A DNA stretch of 64,000 nt from Dryas octopetala (Eukaryota > Streptophyta > Magnoliopsida > Rosales > Rosaceae), in assembly GCA_963921425.1 (NCBI GenBank), contig OY992832.1, positions 2,170,001-2,234,000 on the forward strand, given 5' to 3'. The translations under genes were made by a program, and so were the position numbers. Of this stretch, positions 36,107 through 48,384 are shown one piece after another. The notes beneath the pieces are model-generated. The model had not been told where the DNA came from and did no database searches. It saw only the letters and a program-made list of their open reading frames with translations. The first letter of the stretch is position 1; each line of letters opens with the position of its first letter.

Positions 36107-36184
36107 CCTCTGTGACGACAATAGTGATTAGAATGTCGTCTTTTTTTTAAGCTAGTAATTTGCAGAGATTGATCATGGGGTTTG
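36107..36184 (-). pseudogene. Relic of a UGT87A first exon
   Basis: About 75 bases match, by eye, the segment of orphan exon 4 at 31,540-31,612 (the region coding INLCKSLASKKDDMLITIVV), with a deletion in the T run. It stops abruptly where the duplicated 3' flank of copy 6 begins, so it marks a duplication or deletion breakpoint. Confidence 0.75.
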
Positions 36185-36440
36185 CATTCTTACAATCAAA
36201 CATACCCTAAGTTTGCATGTGTAGGTTTTGCATAAACTTTGTAGCTCTGTTATATTTAGAAAACCCAAATTCTAATCCACGAAATTAATTTTTCATGTAT
36301 TTTATTTGATACTTGGAGTTTTATTTTTCAGGAATTCCCTGTTGAGAACAGAAGGTCCCAACTTAAACTGAGCCTTATGGAAAGCTGAAAACAAGTCTCC
36401 TGAAAGCAATGAATCATGTGAAAGAGTTACACAATTCTGC

Positions 36441-39400
36441 TTAGTGGCGATGGGCTTGTGAAATATCCTTGATAAAAGCATCAAGGCTGGTGTCTGATGA
36501 GCCACCTTTAGCAATTGCTCCTTGACAAGTCTCTTGAAATTGTTTCGCTCTTTCCCTCATTTCTTTCCCCTCCTTGCTTTCAATATCCATAAGCCTCTGC
36601 ACGAGTCCTGCAATTTCTTCTCTGGTCACCAAATGCTCAGCCCCCTCCTTCTTCTTCACCCTATACCCAATCTTCCAATCTTCCACAATTTGCTTACCAT
36701 TTGTGACCTGGTCAAAAGAAATAGGGCAAGCAAGAACTGGAAGACCTGCATAAACAGCTTCTAGAGTGGAATTCCACCCACAATGTGACCAAAACCCCCC
36801 AATAGAAGAATGGCACAACACCCTCAATTGTTGACACCAAGGCACCACCAAACCCATTTCCCCACACCCATCTTTCAATCTAGAGGCCTCCCCACGAGCC
36901 ACCCACAAGTACCTAACACCACTTAAGCGAACCCCAGCAACAATTTCATCCATTAGGGCTTTTGAAACTGAGAGGAAGCTTCCCAAGGAGATGTACAAGA
37001 CAGAGTGTTTGGGTTGAGAGTCTAGCCACTGTAGATAGCTGAGCCCATTTTCATCAGTGGAAGAATTTTGTGGGAGCTCAAAGTAGGGTATGCTCGGGCC
37101 AATGGGGTAGACAGGCAAAGGTAGTATGGCTTTCAATGTATCAAACACTTGGGGCTCAAGCTCGTACACTGAAGTGGACAAAAGATATTGTGCTTTGTAT
37201 ACGCTTGAAACAGCTTCAAGGAGTCTATCCAGGACTTGCAGACCGTCTCCATAGTATACTGTGGGAAGATCTGCTATGCGTATGGTGCAGATTCCAGGGA
37301 TGTAGTCTATTACCTCATCTCCAGGCTCTTTTGCACATTAGGCAAGGAGAAACATAAAAACAATTTCAGTGAAAAAAAATGCATAAGAAAAGACTTTGGT
37401 CATATTAAATGGTATACCAAGTTCTATTAGATTTTGATCAAATATCAGACAAACCCAAAATTCCAAAAGTTCTATGATCAAATATCACGTATGGTTCTTA
37501 CCAAAAAAATAAATATCACGTATGGGAAAAGAAGCACAAAAAAATCTTTTGAAAAAAAAAAAAATGTGGAAGGGTTGAAGGGTTAAATGCAAAAATGGTT
37601 CATGAACTTTATAGTTAATCTCAATTTGGTCTACTAACTATAAAAAGTGTTAATTTGATCCACAAACTATTCAAGTTGTACCAAAGTAGTACAAACGTTA
37701 ACTTCCATCGAAAAACTTAATGGAAATTGGTTATGCTCACAACAAGTGACCACATTTTCAGAGGCATTTTAGTCCGTTTATCACATTTTCATGTAACCAA
37801 TTCAATTAATTTTCGGATGGAAGTTAACGTTTGTACTACTTTGGTACAACTTGGAAAATTCGTGGACCAAATTGACATTTTTTACAGTTAATTGACCAAA
37901 TTGAGAATCAGTGTAAAGTTCTTAAACCATTTTTGTATTTAACCCAAAGTTGAAATATCTAGCAAAATGACTAACGACTTTCAACAATCAGACCATAAAA
38001 AAAATATAAGATAAATGTCTTTCAAGTGACACCCACGTGCATCTACCCATGGAATAAAATTTCGCTCTTTTTTTAGGGTCCCGAAATTTTAACACACACC
38101 CAACAAAAATTCGTTAAGATTTTGTCAATTTTGCAGAATTTTTGGCAGTTAGGATTTTTGGGGAGTTTATGAGTTTTGGGAGATTGATAGAGAAAGAGAA
38201 GGACTAGGTTTTGGGATGAAGTGAGGCCGTGAAGGGAGGAAGAGAAGAGGGGCTGGGTTTTCGGTGAGTTTCGGCAATAGGGGGCGAGTTGAAGGAGAAA
38301 AAGAGAAGGGAGGAAGAGATAAGGGTGAGGGTGAGCTAGTGATGGAGATGCCGAGAGAGAGAAAGATGAATGAGAGAGAGAATCATGGGGGTGGAGTTTG
38401 TGGAGAGAAATGAGAAGAAAAAAAAAAAAAAAAAAAAAAAGGGGGAGTAGGTGAGCGGTTTTGACTTTTGGGGGATGAAAAGGAAAAAGATGAGAATGAG
38501 AATGAGAAGTGAGAAATGACTATTGACTAATGAGGGGAAGACTGGAGAGTCACAAGGGGAAAGAAAAAAAAAATTTAGAGTTGATTGGAGTTTGGGGTCT
38601 TTGGGCAATTGAAAAGAAAAAAAAAAGTTTAGGGTTTTGTTTTGCCGTTTTAGAGTTTCGTTTAATTGTTTTTAAACCCTAATATATTTTGATCTCTTAA
38701 AAAAAAGTTATTTATATATAATTGTTAATTAGTGAATTATTTTTATTTAACAGTATTTGTCTCTAATACGCATTATATTTATTTTATTTAATACTTATTT
38801 AATTTATAATTTAATATTATAATATAAATAAATTTGATGTATTATTTATATAATTATTAATTACTAGTCTATTTTTTAAACAGCATTTACCTCCAGCACG
38901 CATTATATTTAATTTATATCACATAAAACATATTATATAATTTAATTTTTTTAATATTTTTATTAATATAGTAGATAATATATTAAATAAAAATATAGTC
39001 AAATTTTATTCTGATAACAATTTCTATCAATTTTATCTAATTTTATTAGAATCAAAATTTTAATCATCCACCAGGACCACCACATGGTCCACATATAATA
39101 TGCGAAAAAGTAATAAGCAATAATGTACCTAACCTGTCCATGTCGGCAAGTAGGCACCTGTTACATCAACCGGGAAGTGACCCTTTTGTTTGAACAGCTC
39201 AAAGTGGTGGAACACTGAGAACACCGACGCCGACATAGGCCAAAGTAAAGCTACCGGAATATTCCTCCGGTTCCCCCCCCTCACTGCCCAAACTACGAAG
39301 GGATCAGCAACTATAACGCTCACCGGCTGCTCAAGCTGCCCATCAAGAAGCCGCTCAAAGGGAGCTTCCAGCTTGGTGTTCACAGCTTCCACGAAGCCCG

Positions 39401-39653
39401 GGAAGTCCTTGGCGCGGACGAGCTCGGAGGGTATGACGTTTGCCACAGTGGCGAACCGGATGTTAGCCGGCTTGGGGTCCGAGCCGATGAAGCCCAACCA
39501 CTCTTGGGTGACGACGAAGGTGATGAGGATGTCATGTTTTCTTGAAGCTAGTAATTTGCACAAGTTCATCATGGGGTTGATGTGGCCTCTCCCGGGATAC
39601 GGCAGCGCCACCACGTGGCAGACTGGGTTTGGCTCCACCTTCACAGTACCCAT
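36441..39653 (-). CDS. UGT87A: UDP-glycosyltransferase, UGT87A type, copy 6
   Basis: Exons 39158-39653 and 36441-37327, phase 1, intron 1,830 bases; 460 residues. Exon 2 is open without an internal ATG from its acceptor: it reads PGDEVIDYIPGICTIRIADL before the Met at 37181, so the gene must not be truncated to that Met. His is in GRGHINPMMNLCK, Asp in VIVADPF. The PSPG box begins WCQQLRVLCH, with Gln where the other copies have Asp or Glu, and ends SFDQ. It is the recent tandem sister of copy 5; the longer intron is partly explained by a 366-base MITE. Confidence 0.92.
37580..37945. mobile_element. Mutator-type MITE in the intron of UGT copy 6
   Basis: Terminal inverted repeats start GGGTTAAATGCAAAAATGGT and end with the near-complement AAACCATTTTTGTATTTAACCC. 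Both arms extend well inward (GTTAACTTCCAT / ATGGAAGTTAAC). Flanking 9-base repeats AGGGTTGAA and AAAGTTGAA differ at two positions, fitting MULE target duplications. No coding capacity. It is absent from copy 5. Confidence 0.8.
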
Positions 39654-40320
39654 TTTTCTCCGTCAGATATGAAGATTGAAGAAGCTACGGTAGCTACCTA
39701 TGTATAACAGCATAGCCGTAGCGTAGGCGAGCTTGTTATGAAACTGGGTAAAAGACGAAAATACCCCTCAGTTGCTGTTGTCTTCTAACTACTAATTTAC
39801 GCATTAATGAATTTGATTTTCTTGTTCGGAAGGTGACTGACAGAGCGGTGAATCTGGTGAAACTGAAGAAACAAGGACTTATTACTTATTAGTTTGTGAA
39901 AGTGGGTGCTGTTCGGTGGTCCTTTGTGAAAGTGTTATTTGATGCCATATATGCATGAGGATTCAAGTATTGTTCTTTTTTAAATGTGTTTAGGTCACAT
40001 ATGAATGAGATAAACTCTTAATATTACTCTTCTTAATGTGACCGGCTGGAATTGAAGTAATTTTTTGTGGTTTCAGTCATTTAAATAACCTTTCCTGGCC
40101 AAAAAAAAAAAAAAAACTTTGTTTAAATAGTGATGATTCTTATATTTTATACAAGATTAATTTCGTATATAGATTAATTGTTAGGAATTGTGAATGCAAT
40201 GCAATCGTTTTAGATTGAATGTATGAGTAACTTTTCATGCATTCAATATAGTAACTGAGATACCGTTCTCAACTTATACAATACTGCTCTTATTACAAAA
40301 TCCATGATACAACAACTTGC

Positions 40321-42136
40321 TTAATGCTTGTTGCATCTTGATATGTCACTTAGAAAGGCCTGAATGTTGGTATAAGACGACCCACCTTTTCCAATTGCTC
40401 GTTGACAAGTGTCCCTAAGCTCTCTTGCTTTGCTCCTCATTTCCTTACCCTCCTCGCTTTCCAAATCCATAAACCTTCGAACAAGCCCAGCAATCTCTTC
40501 TCTACTTACCAAAGTTTCTTCTCCCACACCCTTTTTCACCCTCCACCCGATCTTCCAATCCTCCACAATCATCTTACTATTTGGGACTTGGTCCCAATAT
40601 ATAGGGAATGTCAACATTGGCAGGCCAGCAAAAACAGCTTCTGAGGTCGAATTCCAGCCACAATGGGACCAAAACCCTCCTAAAGAAGTGTGGCACAACA
40701 CCCTCAATTGATCACACCAAGGCACAACAATCCCCATCTCACCACATTTCTCTTTCAACTTCCAAGCTTCCTCACGGGCCACCCAAAAGAACCGAGCCCC
40801 ACTGTCTCGCAGCCCAAAAGCGATTTCATCTATTTGGGCTTTCGATGCCGAATGCAGGCTGCCTTGTGACACATACAGAACGGACCCTCTGGGCTGCATG
40901 TCTAGCCACTGAAAATACTGGGCCTTATTGGGCCCTGAATGGGCTTCCACTTTGTTGTAGTAAGGAATGGTAGGCCCAATATGATAAACAGGGATAGGAA
41001 CACTTTGTCTCAAAGCGTCAATCACTTGGGCTTCAAACTCGTACACCGAAGGTAACAAAAGGTATTGCGGTTTGGACAGGGATGAAATAGATTCCAAGGC
41101 TCTATCCAAGACCTGAAGCCCTTTCCCATAAAAACACGTGGGAAGGTCTGCCACACGTGTGGAAGGAAGTCCCGGTATATAGTCCACGTGCTCTTCTCCT
41201 CTTTCTACGCAAACGAACACACCAGTTGATATTATGTTATGAGATAAACCCTTCATTTAAGGGATGTGTAAATTCACGATGAAAAATTTAAGTAAATGTT
41301 TTAACAAGGTAAAAAGGGAAAATGCAGGTTTAATAACAACTTTTGAAAATACATGATGCAGGTTTTCTTTGAAACATAAGTAGATAACATAAAATTAAAA
41401 TTTCACAAATCTAAGGACAGATTATGTTTCTTTAATTCTTTTTAGACAGCTGATCAATCAGCACTTCAGCCATATAGGGTTCGTTGCTTATATTTCAATT
41501 TTAAGAGTATTAGGACTTATTGCAGTATGGTTTTAGTATTCGATATTTGTAAGTTTAAAATTTAAAATTAAAATTTCTAATACAAACGACATATGTCAAT
41601 TTATGGAAACCTTCAAAATGAGTTCAAGTAGCGTGTAACGTACCTTCCAGATTAACCGGGAAATGTCGGTGTTGAACGAGGAGGTCAAAGTAATGGAAGA
41701 CCGAGTAAACGGAAGCGGACATAGTCCAAAGAGAAGCCACCGGAATATTCCTTGTATTCCCGATCTCAACCGACCACACCAAGTAAGTGTCGGCAATCAA
41801 TGCGTCGACCGGCGGCTGGAGCCGATCGAGGAGCTCTTCGACCGGGGATCTGATTTTCCTCAACACGGTTTCGTAGAAGCCGGGAGAGTCGGCGCCGCGA
41901 CCGATCTCGGAGGGGATAACGTTGGGGATTGTAGCGAATCGTATGTTGTCGGGCTTCGGGTCCGACCCGATGAACCCGAGCCACTCTTCCGTTATGATGA
42001 CGGTGATGATCGTGTCGGGGGAGATCGAAGCGAGAAAGTTGCAGAGGCAGATCATGGGGTTGATGTGGCCGCGGCCGGGAAATGGCAGTGCCGCCACATG
42101 GCATGTGGCGGTTGGTTCTGCATTTCGGAGGTCCAT
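40321..42136 (-). CDS. UGT87A: UDP-glycosyltransferase, UGT87A type, copy 7
   Basis: Exons 41644-42136 and 40321-41204, phase 1, intron 439 bases; 458 residues from MDLRNAEPTATCHVAALPFP. The frame stays open far upstream, but family alignment and the GTCCATGG context favour 42136. Catalytic His is in GRGHINPMICLCN and Asp in ALIADTYLVWSV. The PSPG box runs WCDQLRVLCH to DQ. It is the most divergent member of the array (for example SQGSLHSAS, where the others have SLGSFLSVS-like sequence) and sits at its 5' edge, so it may be the oldest branch. Confidence 0.93.
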
Positions 42137-43524
42137 GGAGTGTGGCTTGGTTGGTACCCGCAGTGGATTCTGAAATGGCGGAATGTCCAAAGCACGAAGC
42201 AGAAGATAAAAGAAGAGCAGTGGAAGACGACAGAAGAAATAAACGTATACGTACACGTCATGCATTTTGATGACGTGTATAGGTTGGGCTGGACCTTTTT
42301 TTGGTAAAGTAATGGTAAGAGTGGGCCGAGTTGGGTGACAGTGAAAGAGCCCACTCCAGGAATTCTCTAGTCTCTCTCTATGTATGTCACAATCAGTCAT
42401 ATTCTTATGGGCCCTTCGAAAAGTTTCAAGCCCATACCGGACAATCGACTAGTGTGATAATGTGTCAATGTGATTATCCCATTCAGCAGAGGGACCGCAT
42501 AGAATAGCAAAAAGAAGTACGTACATTTACCATGTTCCATCTATTCCATTATTTTTAATGTGACCGGCGGATTCAAATTTAAAACATCGTTAAATATCAC
42601 TAAATTAATAATTACTTAATTAATCACATCCATCTAACTGCATATAATGAGGATGACAACATCAAGCCCCTAGCTATCATCCATAGCTTTAATTCAAGGT
42701 TTGAAATGAAAAAGAGAAAAATTAAGTGCCAAGTGTGCTCCAGTGACCACAAACATACATTTACATTTACTATCAAATATTGAATATTTGCTCGCAACAG
42801 AGTGCAGCACACCACCGTTACAAAAGAACATTGGTTAACTACTTAATTGAATATATAGCTTAGCTCGCATGTGCATTATATTTTGTATCACAAGCTATAT
42901 AGTAGTATAAATTAACTATTGATGTAATGATAAGAAGTTTCAAATTTGAATCTCCCTTCTTTATTAAAAAAAAGAAAGTATGTAGCATATACATATATAC
43001 AATGAATGGCACGGTGACACTATACAGAAATCCCATAAAGATGGAGCAAAAGAAAATGGATTTTGACATGGACCACTATGAGCTAAGATCAATTGGGTCC
43101 ATTAGTACCATGCATTCAATGCAGTGCTTGACAGGCCACTGAAATTAAGTTGACCCCTTACAATATATATTCCTGATCAAATTGAAATCATGCGATGTGA
43201 TCAGCTTCTGATGCAGTCCAAATTTTCATCAGTAACTGCCAGGGAAAGACCATGCTATGGTAACAATTAAGTTTGAAGTATATATATATATGGGCTTCAC
43301 TACATACGATCATTTTTCATGATAAGTGGACCCCGGAAGCAAGAAAGTTTTGGATCATTAAATAATGCATGCATGAAATTAGTAGCTCCCAGAAAAATTG
43401 AGATATTTTTATTTGCTTTTTTGTGTTCCATGTGGTTGGATTAGAGATATTTTCACGCGACAAACACAAACAGAGTCAAAGGAGAAGTCCACGGATGGAG
43501 GAGATATTTCACATCTTCTCATCA
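42137..43524. other. Intergenic, no gene seen
   Basis: AT-rich DNA between the UGT array and the CCT-motif gene. Open frames are short and AT-rich, with no recognisable domain. Confidence 0.5.
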
Positions 43525-44868
43525 TCAAGAAACTCTCTTCACAAAACGACCCTGCAACATTGTATGACAAATATCTAATTTCAAAATTCAAAATCAATAA
43601 TTAGGGAAATTCTAGAGAGAGAGAGAGGACAAAAATGGCAGAAATATAATGTACCTTGAGTCTTGGTCTTTTATCTGCATTGAGTTTGCGGACTTGGTAC
43701 CTTATCTTCTTAGAGAAGAGTCTGGTCTGACGCTTCTCTTTGTACCTTAGAACACTTGCCTCCCTTCTGCTACTTCTCTCTTCTTCCATTACTGGCACCT
43801 CTCCCATCTCCACATTTTCATAATTAAACATACAATTAATTAATTTACATTAACATAGCATTATTGATCACTTCCCAGTACGTACATAATATTAATAAAA
43901 CATAGGAGTAGAAAGCTAGATACAACATTCTAGTTAATTAAGATCGAGACTCCACACTCCACAGCCCATTCACTTTTGCAATATGCAGTTTAATTTGGTA
44001 CTTAAAACGATCCAATTTGACAATATATGCATCATACAAGGAAAAACCAATGGATGAATATATAATTCACATACATAAAACATAAATTAATGCATGCATG
44101 CATATATGGTTAATTCATTTACCCCCAATAAAAAGCTTTTGGAAAGAAAGGGGAGCATTATATCTCTGAGTGCTAATATATATAACTGAGAGTGAGAATA
44201 GCATTTCTCTTTTGAACAAAGAAGAAAACGCGAAAGAAATAAATTAGAGAAAAGATATAAAAGAAGGTGAAAAAGTATATATAGGAAAATATAGAAAATA
44301 TATAACAAGTTAATAAGGAACTAACATAATTGGCATTGGTAGCGGCCATGGAAGAAAGTGATGAGTAATCATCTGCCCAGAGAGAACCACGATCCGACCA
44401 AGCATCCAAGACCTCTTGATAATTCAAATTCAAATTGAGTCGCACCCTCTTCTCCTCATCTTCAATATCATCCCAAAACCCAACTTGATGGTCATTCTCT
44501 CTCTTGATGACCACCTTCTTTTTATAGTAACTTTCCTCTTCAAAAAAGCATGACTCAATATCCGTGCCATTATTAATGATATTCTCTTCTCCCCCTTCTT
44601 GATCTCCATTAAGAAAGTGGACTTCTTCCCAATCCATAAAATCCCAATTAAGTTCATGACCAGTAGTAGTAGTGTGCATATTGTTTGGTAAATTTTGATC
44701 ATCATCGTAGTCTTGATCTTCATCAATGCCCAAAATGCGCTCCAAATCATCCATGATATCAAGCTGATCTCCTCCATTGAATTCGGATGAAGAATTTGTT
44801 GTAGTAGTACTGTCTGGTACTTGTTGCTCTTCCTTCTTTGGGCTTCTTAACAATGAATGGTACCTCAT
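43525..44868 (-). CDS. CCT-motif protein, FITNESS-like (CMF)
   Basis: CCT-motif proteins without B-boxes are nuclear transcriptional regulators. Exons 44326-44868, 43655-43807 and 43525-43551 join in phase 0 and give 240 residues. The N-terminal two thirds are acidic and Asn-rich, with [19 protein letters not shown], a block typical of CONSTANS-like and CMF proteins. The C-terminus is the CCT motif: [20 protein letters not shown], then [20 protein letters not shown] and GRFVKRVS, split by the last intron. The tiny last exon (27 bases) is easily missed. The first acceptor (GAG/ATGGGAG) is the least certain boundary. Position beside UGT87A, LBD12 and DFO matches the Arabidopsis At1g07050 (FITNESS) neighbourhood, as recalled. 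Confidence 0.85.
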
Positions 44869-45145
44869 CTTATCTTACGTACTCTATCTCTATGTCTCTC
44901 TCTCTGATCCCTCTCTATCTTTCTTTCTTTGTATTACTATGCATATGCACCCAATTTGAATATAACAGATGAGTGAGTGAGTAGATATTGTAATGGAAAT
45001 GGTGTGTTTTATCCTACGCGCGTGCCACCTTATCTTCTAACCCATTGGTTGGTTCATGACTTGATGGCCTCATCAACAGTTTAGGGTCTCTCCAGCTTGG
45101 AAAGAGGAACCAAGGGCCCTACAACTACAAGCCTTTTTTACTGCA

Positions 45146-45179
<34 letters not shown>

Positions 45180-47485
45180 GACTTAATTAATTGGCCGGGA
45201 CCGATTAAGGACTTATTCCTTGAATTGTTGCACCAAGAAGCACGTAATCATGATAAAAAATCCTTAACAAGTTTCAAAGGGTTAATTTGTTATGTGAAGT
45301 CATATCTCTAGCTAATAGGGTTTGTCTCTTGACTTTAATTCTAAGCATATATGTATTATTAATGTAATATTAAGAGTGTACGTAAGCAAAAGAGTACATA
45401 TATATATATAGTGGCTGGATCCTTGAATTTATAGTATATAGTAATTAGGATTGAAATTAACAAAAAGCAAGTATGGAGGCGAATTGGTCTCATTAATTTC
45501 TTTGTTGTCTGTATGCATGGTGCAGTAGCTTCAAGAAATCAAAGATGAAGAAGCCCATTATAGTGTGGATATGTAATTGGAAAACGCCAATTTGTGGGGG
45601 TGTCGTCGTTGGTCGCACAGAGATATTATCTCATGCCCTATTCGCTCAGTCTGCAGAGCAAATACTATCTATCACATGCCTACTTTCCCAGATATTATAT
45701 ATTCCTGCATGGCTTTTTGGAAATTCATCGATTTGCTGGTCATCTTTTGGTCACCCAAATATGCAATCGATTGTTAATATTAATACATATTTACAAATTT
45801 AATCTAATACCTTAATTTTCTGCTCATCGGAGCAATTTTTTCATCACGTATCTTCATATATATATATAGGCGCTAGCTTGTATAAAATATCTATAGCAAA
45901 AAGATAAATTAAGTTGGGTGTGTTGTCCCAAATTTGTTTCCAGTCTCTTCTCGATCAAATGGTCCCAGAAAGGATAAAGGTGTTTTCCAAATCACAACAC
46001 GTCAACGCATACAGGCATACAGCCACCGTCCATTCCAAGGTATTGCCTTGACAATTCGGGCTACTATATTATATATAGAATTATAGATTGGTATTAATTA
46101 ATTAATATACAATTAATGCAAGTGAATCAATATATTAATTCCTTATTAGAATACTGATCATTATTGTTTAATTGTTTTGTATTAAATTGAGTACATGATC
46201 TTCCTGTATCCCTCGAAAAATTATTGTATCTAACCGTAATACTAGGTGATTTAACGACGTGGTGTTATCAATCTATTTAGATTATAATAAGTGTATAATT
46301 TTAAGAATAATTTTTAAGATTGATTTAAAATTTTAATTTTTAATTATTATACACATATTATAATTTAAATAAATTTATAATATCACGTAATATTATAATC
46401 ATACACAATACTTTCTTTACTTGAACACGCGAAGCCTTCAATTTTTAAAAGCTAGCTCTCATATTTATATATATAGCTGTACTGTTTATACATAAATCGG
46501 TGTTGCCAGTGGCATACCAGGTTGAGTTGCCATGCACTCTGATCTGAGAAGTCGGAGATTTTTATTTTTATTTTTATTCGGGAGAAAGGGGCGGTTTAAA
46601 TTTAATTTTTTAAAATAAATAACTATATAGAACACAAATACAGAATCATGATCACGTACATCTAGTCGATATATATTCATAGTAGGCCCATATATTCCCA
46701 GGTTATTCAAACATTACTTAATCACCCTTGCTAGAACAATTGCGTAGGAATGGTGCAATGCACTGGGCTCTTGATATGAGATCCCACACACATTTAGTGT
46801 TAGATAGAAAATGACAAAATTAGAGTCATATATGTAATTTCATCGACTAATTACAATTTATTTATTGGTATAGAAATAAGATTAGTATCACACACACCCT
46901 AATGTGTGACTTTTTAGTAAATCTCTGTATCCATTTAGTGTCACCTATGACTGAATTGGGTCACGACATCCATATATCTGATTTGTATAAACCCACAAAA
47001 ATATGTAGTCAGACTCATCAACCAAGTTTCATACATCATATTCTAACCCTTTATGTGAGAGAGCTTAGATGCATTGCGCCCGGGGTATACAAGTTTTTCT
47101 GTACAATAGAGCCATAGAGGTAATGATTAGAATGAGAAAAAAATTTAGGGAAAAGGAAATACTAGTCAAAGACTCAAAGCGTTACAGGGTGACGTCTATA
47201 GTAAGAAAAAGAAGCTTTTTACACCCTACTTTACTCTATCTCCCACATGCAGGGGTTGACCCAGAATTCCAGATCCTCATGTTCTTCTCTCTCTCGCGCG
47301 CGCACACGCACACACACACACGCACACGCACAAATTAAAGCACATGCCTGCGTGCACATGAGCATCACACCCACACATACACAAAGAGAGACTAATGAAA
47401 TATGAATCAACCAAAGATAAGAGAAATTAATTAGATGGATTGACAAAGCTTGATTAATCATAATTAGCAAATTATGAGATGATGA
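44869..47485. other. Intergenic between CCT gene and LBD12
   Basis: No gene recognised. It contains a (TA)n run at about 45,149-45,176, the MITE copy B at about 46,240-46,405 and a CA-rich repeat at about 47,297-47,332. Confidence 0.5.
46240..46405. mobile_element. AT-rich inverted-repeat MITE, copy B
   Basis: Shares with copy A (8140-8305) the GTGGTGTTA start, an arm of the form TTATAATAAGTGTATAATTTT and the complementary arm ATTATACACATATTATAATTT. The core is again TTTTAAAA-rich. More diverged than copy A. Confidence 0.5.
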
Positions 47486-48167
47486 TCAAGTCCAGAGAGA
47501 CTCTCTTTTAAGAGGGTCTTGGATTACATTATTGCTAGAAGGGTTAGCAAAGGCGGTGAGGTATTGTGGCATGTTATTGAAGTCATGATGATGAGTTGTA
47601 GTATTGGATAAAAGAAGAGACTTGTGATCAATATCTTGATGATGATCAATCTGGCCATGCATATGGGTGGTGGGTAAGCAGCTGGGTGCAGCAGGCTCCT
47701 GCTGCATCTGGATGCAGAGGATCTCAGCCTGTGCCACTGCAAGCTGCATTTGTAGCTGCGAAACTTGATTCTGCAGGAAAGATATGGCCCCAACACATCC
47801 ATAAACTGGGTCTCTCACTCTGGCATTTGCTTCATACACCAAACTGCTCACTGCATCTGCTCTTTGATGAATCGGAAGCTCCTGATCATGACCATCATCA
47901 CGGAATATAATTAACACCTAGTTATTCACAAGGGTAATGCTATACACACCAAATTGTTTCCCAACAGTACTTTATTCAACTCTTTCAAATGAGATCAACG
48001 GGTCGATCCTACATGAACGTACCCCACCAGTCTTGTGAGAGAGTTGAGAAAATAGTTGGTGTATCTAGTATTATTTGGAGAACTGTTCTATATATGAAAA
48101 CTACATCAATTTGAGCACAGCTCTGTTCATGGAACTTTTCAAAAGCAGAATATATACAATGAATAAG

Positions 48168-48225
<58 letters not shown>

Positions 48226-48384
48226 AACCTGCAACATTTTGCTGACATTGCTAGCACCAAAAACCTTGTGAACAATGGCAAACTTATGAGGGTCATCAGA
48301 AGGGAAGTAGGGGGCAAAGATGCAGTCCTTGGCGCACCGCCGCCTCAACAACTTGCAGGAAGCACATGGTGAAGAGCCCCCCAT
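47486..48384 (-). CDS. LBD12: LOB-domain protein LBD12-like
   Basis: LBD proteins are plant transcription factors of organ boundaries and lateral-organ development. Exons 48229-48384 (52 codons) and 47486-47881 join in phase 0 and give 183 residues. The LOB domain is complete: Cys block C-x2-C-x6-C-x3-C ([15 protein letters not shown]), GAS block with [11 protein letters not shown] and RDPVYGCVG, then a class I coiled coil with Leu spacing ([20 protein letters not shown]). The variable C-terminus is His/Gln/Thr-rich. The intron holds a GA repeat five bases inside the donor and a small MITE. Assignment to LBD12 rests on sequence and on the neighbours FLX and UGT87A. Confidence 0.92.
47934..48078. 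mobile_element. Small MITE in the LBD12 intron
   Basis: Left end TAATGCTATACACACCAAAT and the inverted right end (complement TAATACTAGATACACCAACT) form imperfect terminal repeats about 30 bases long around a 145-base element. Superfamily not determined. Confidence 0.55.
48171..48223. repeat. (GA)n microsatellite beside the LBD12 splice donor
   Basis: About 26 GA units. In the LBD12 transcript it is a CU tract that begins five bases after the GU of intron 1. Confidence 0.95.

Noticed and set aside
41663..42307. Plus-strand 214-codon frame
   Set aside because: Antisense of UGT copy 7 exon 1, no independent support.
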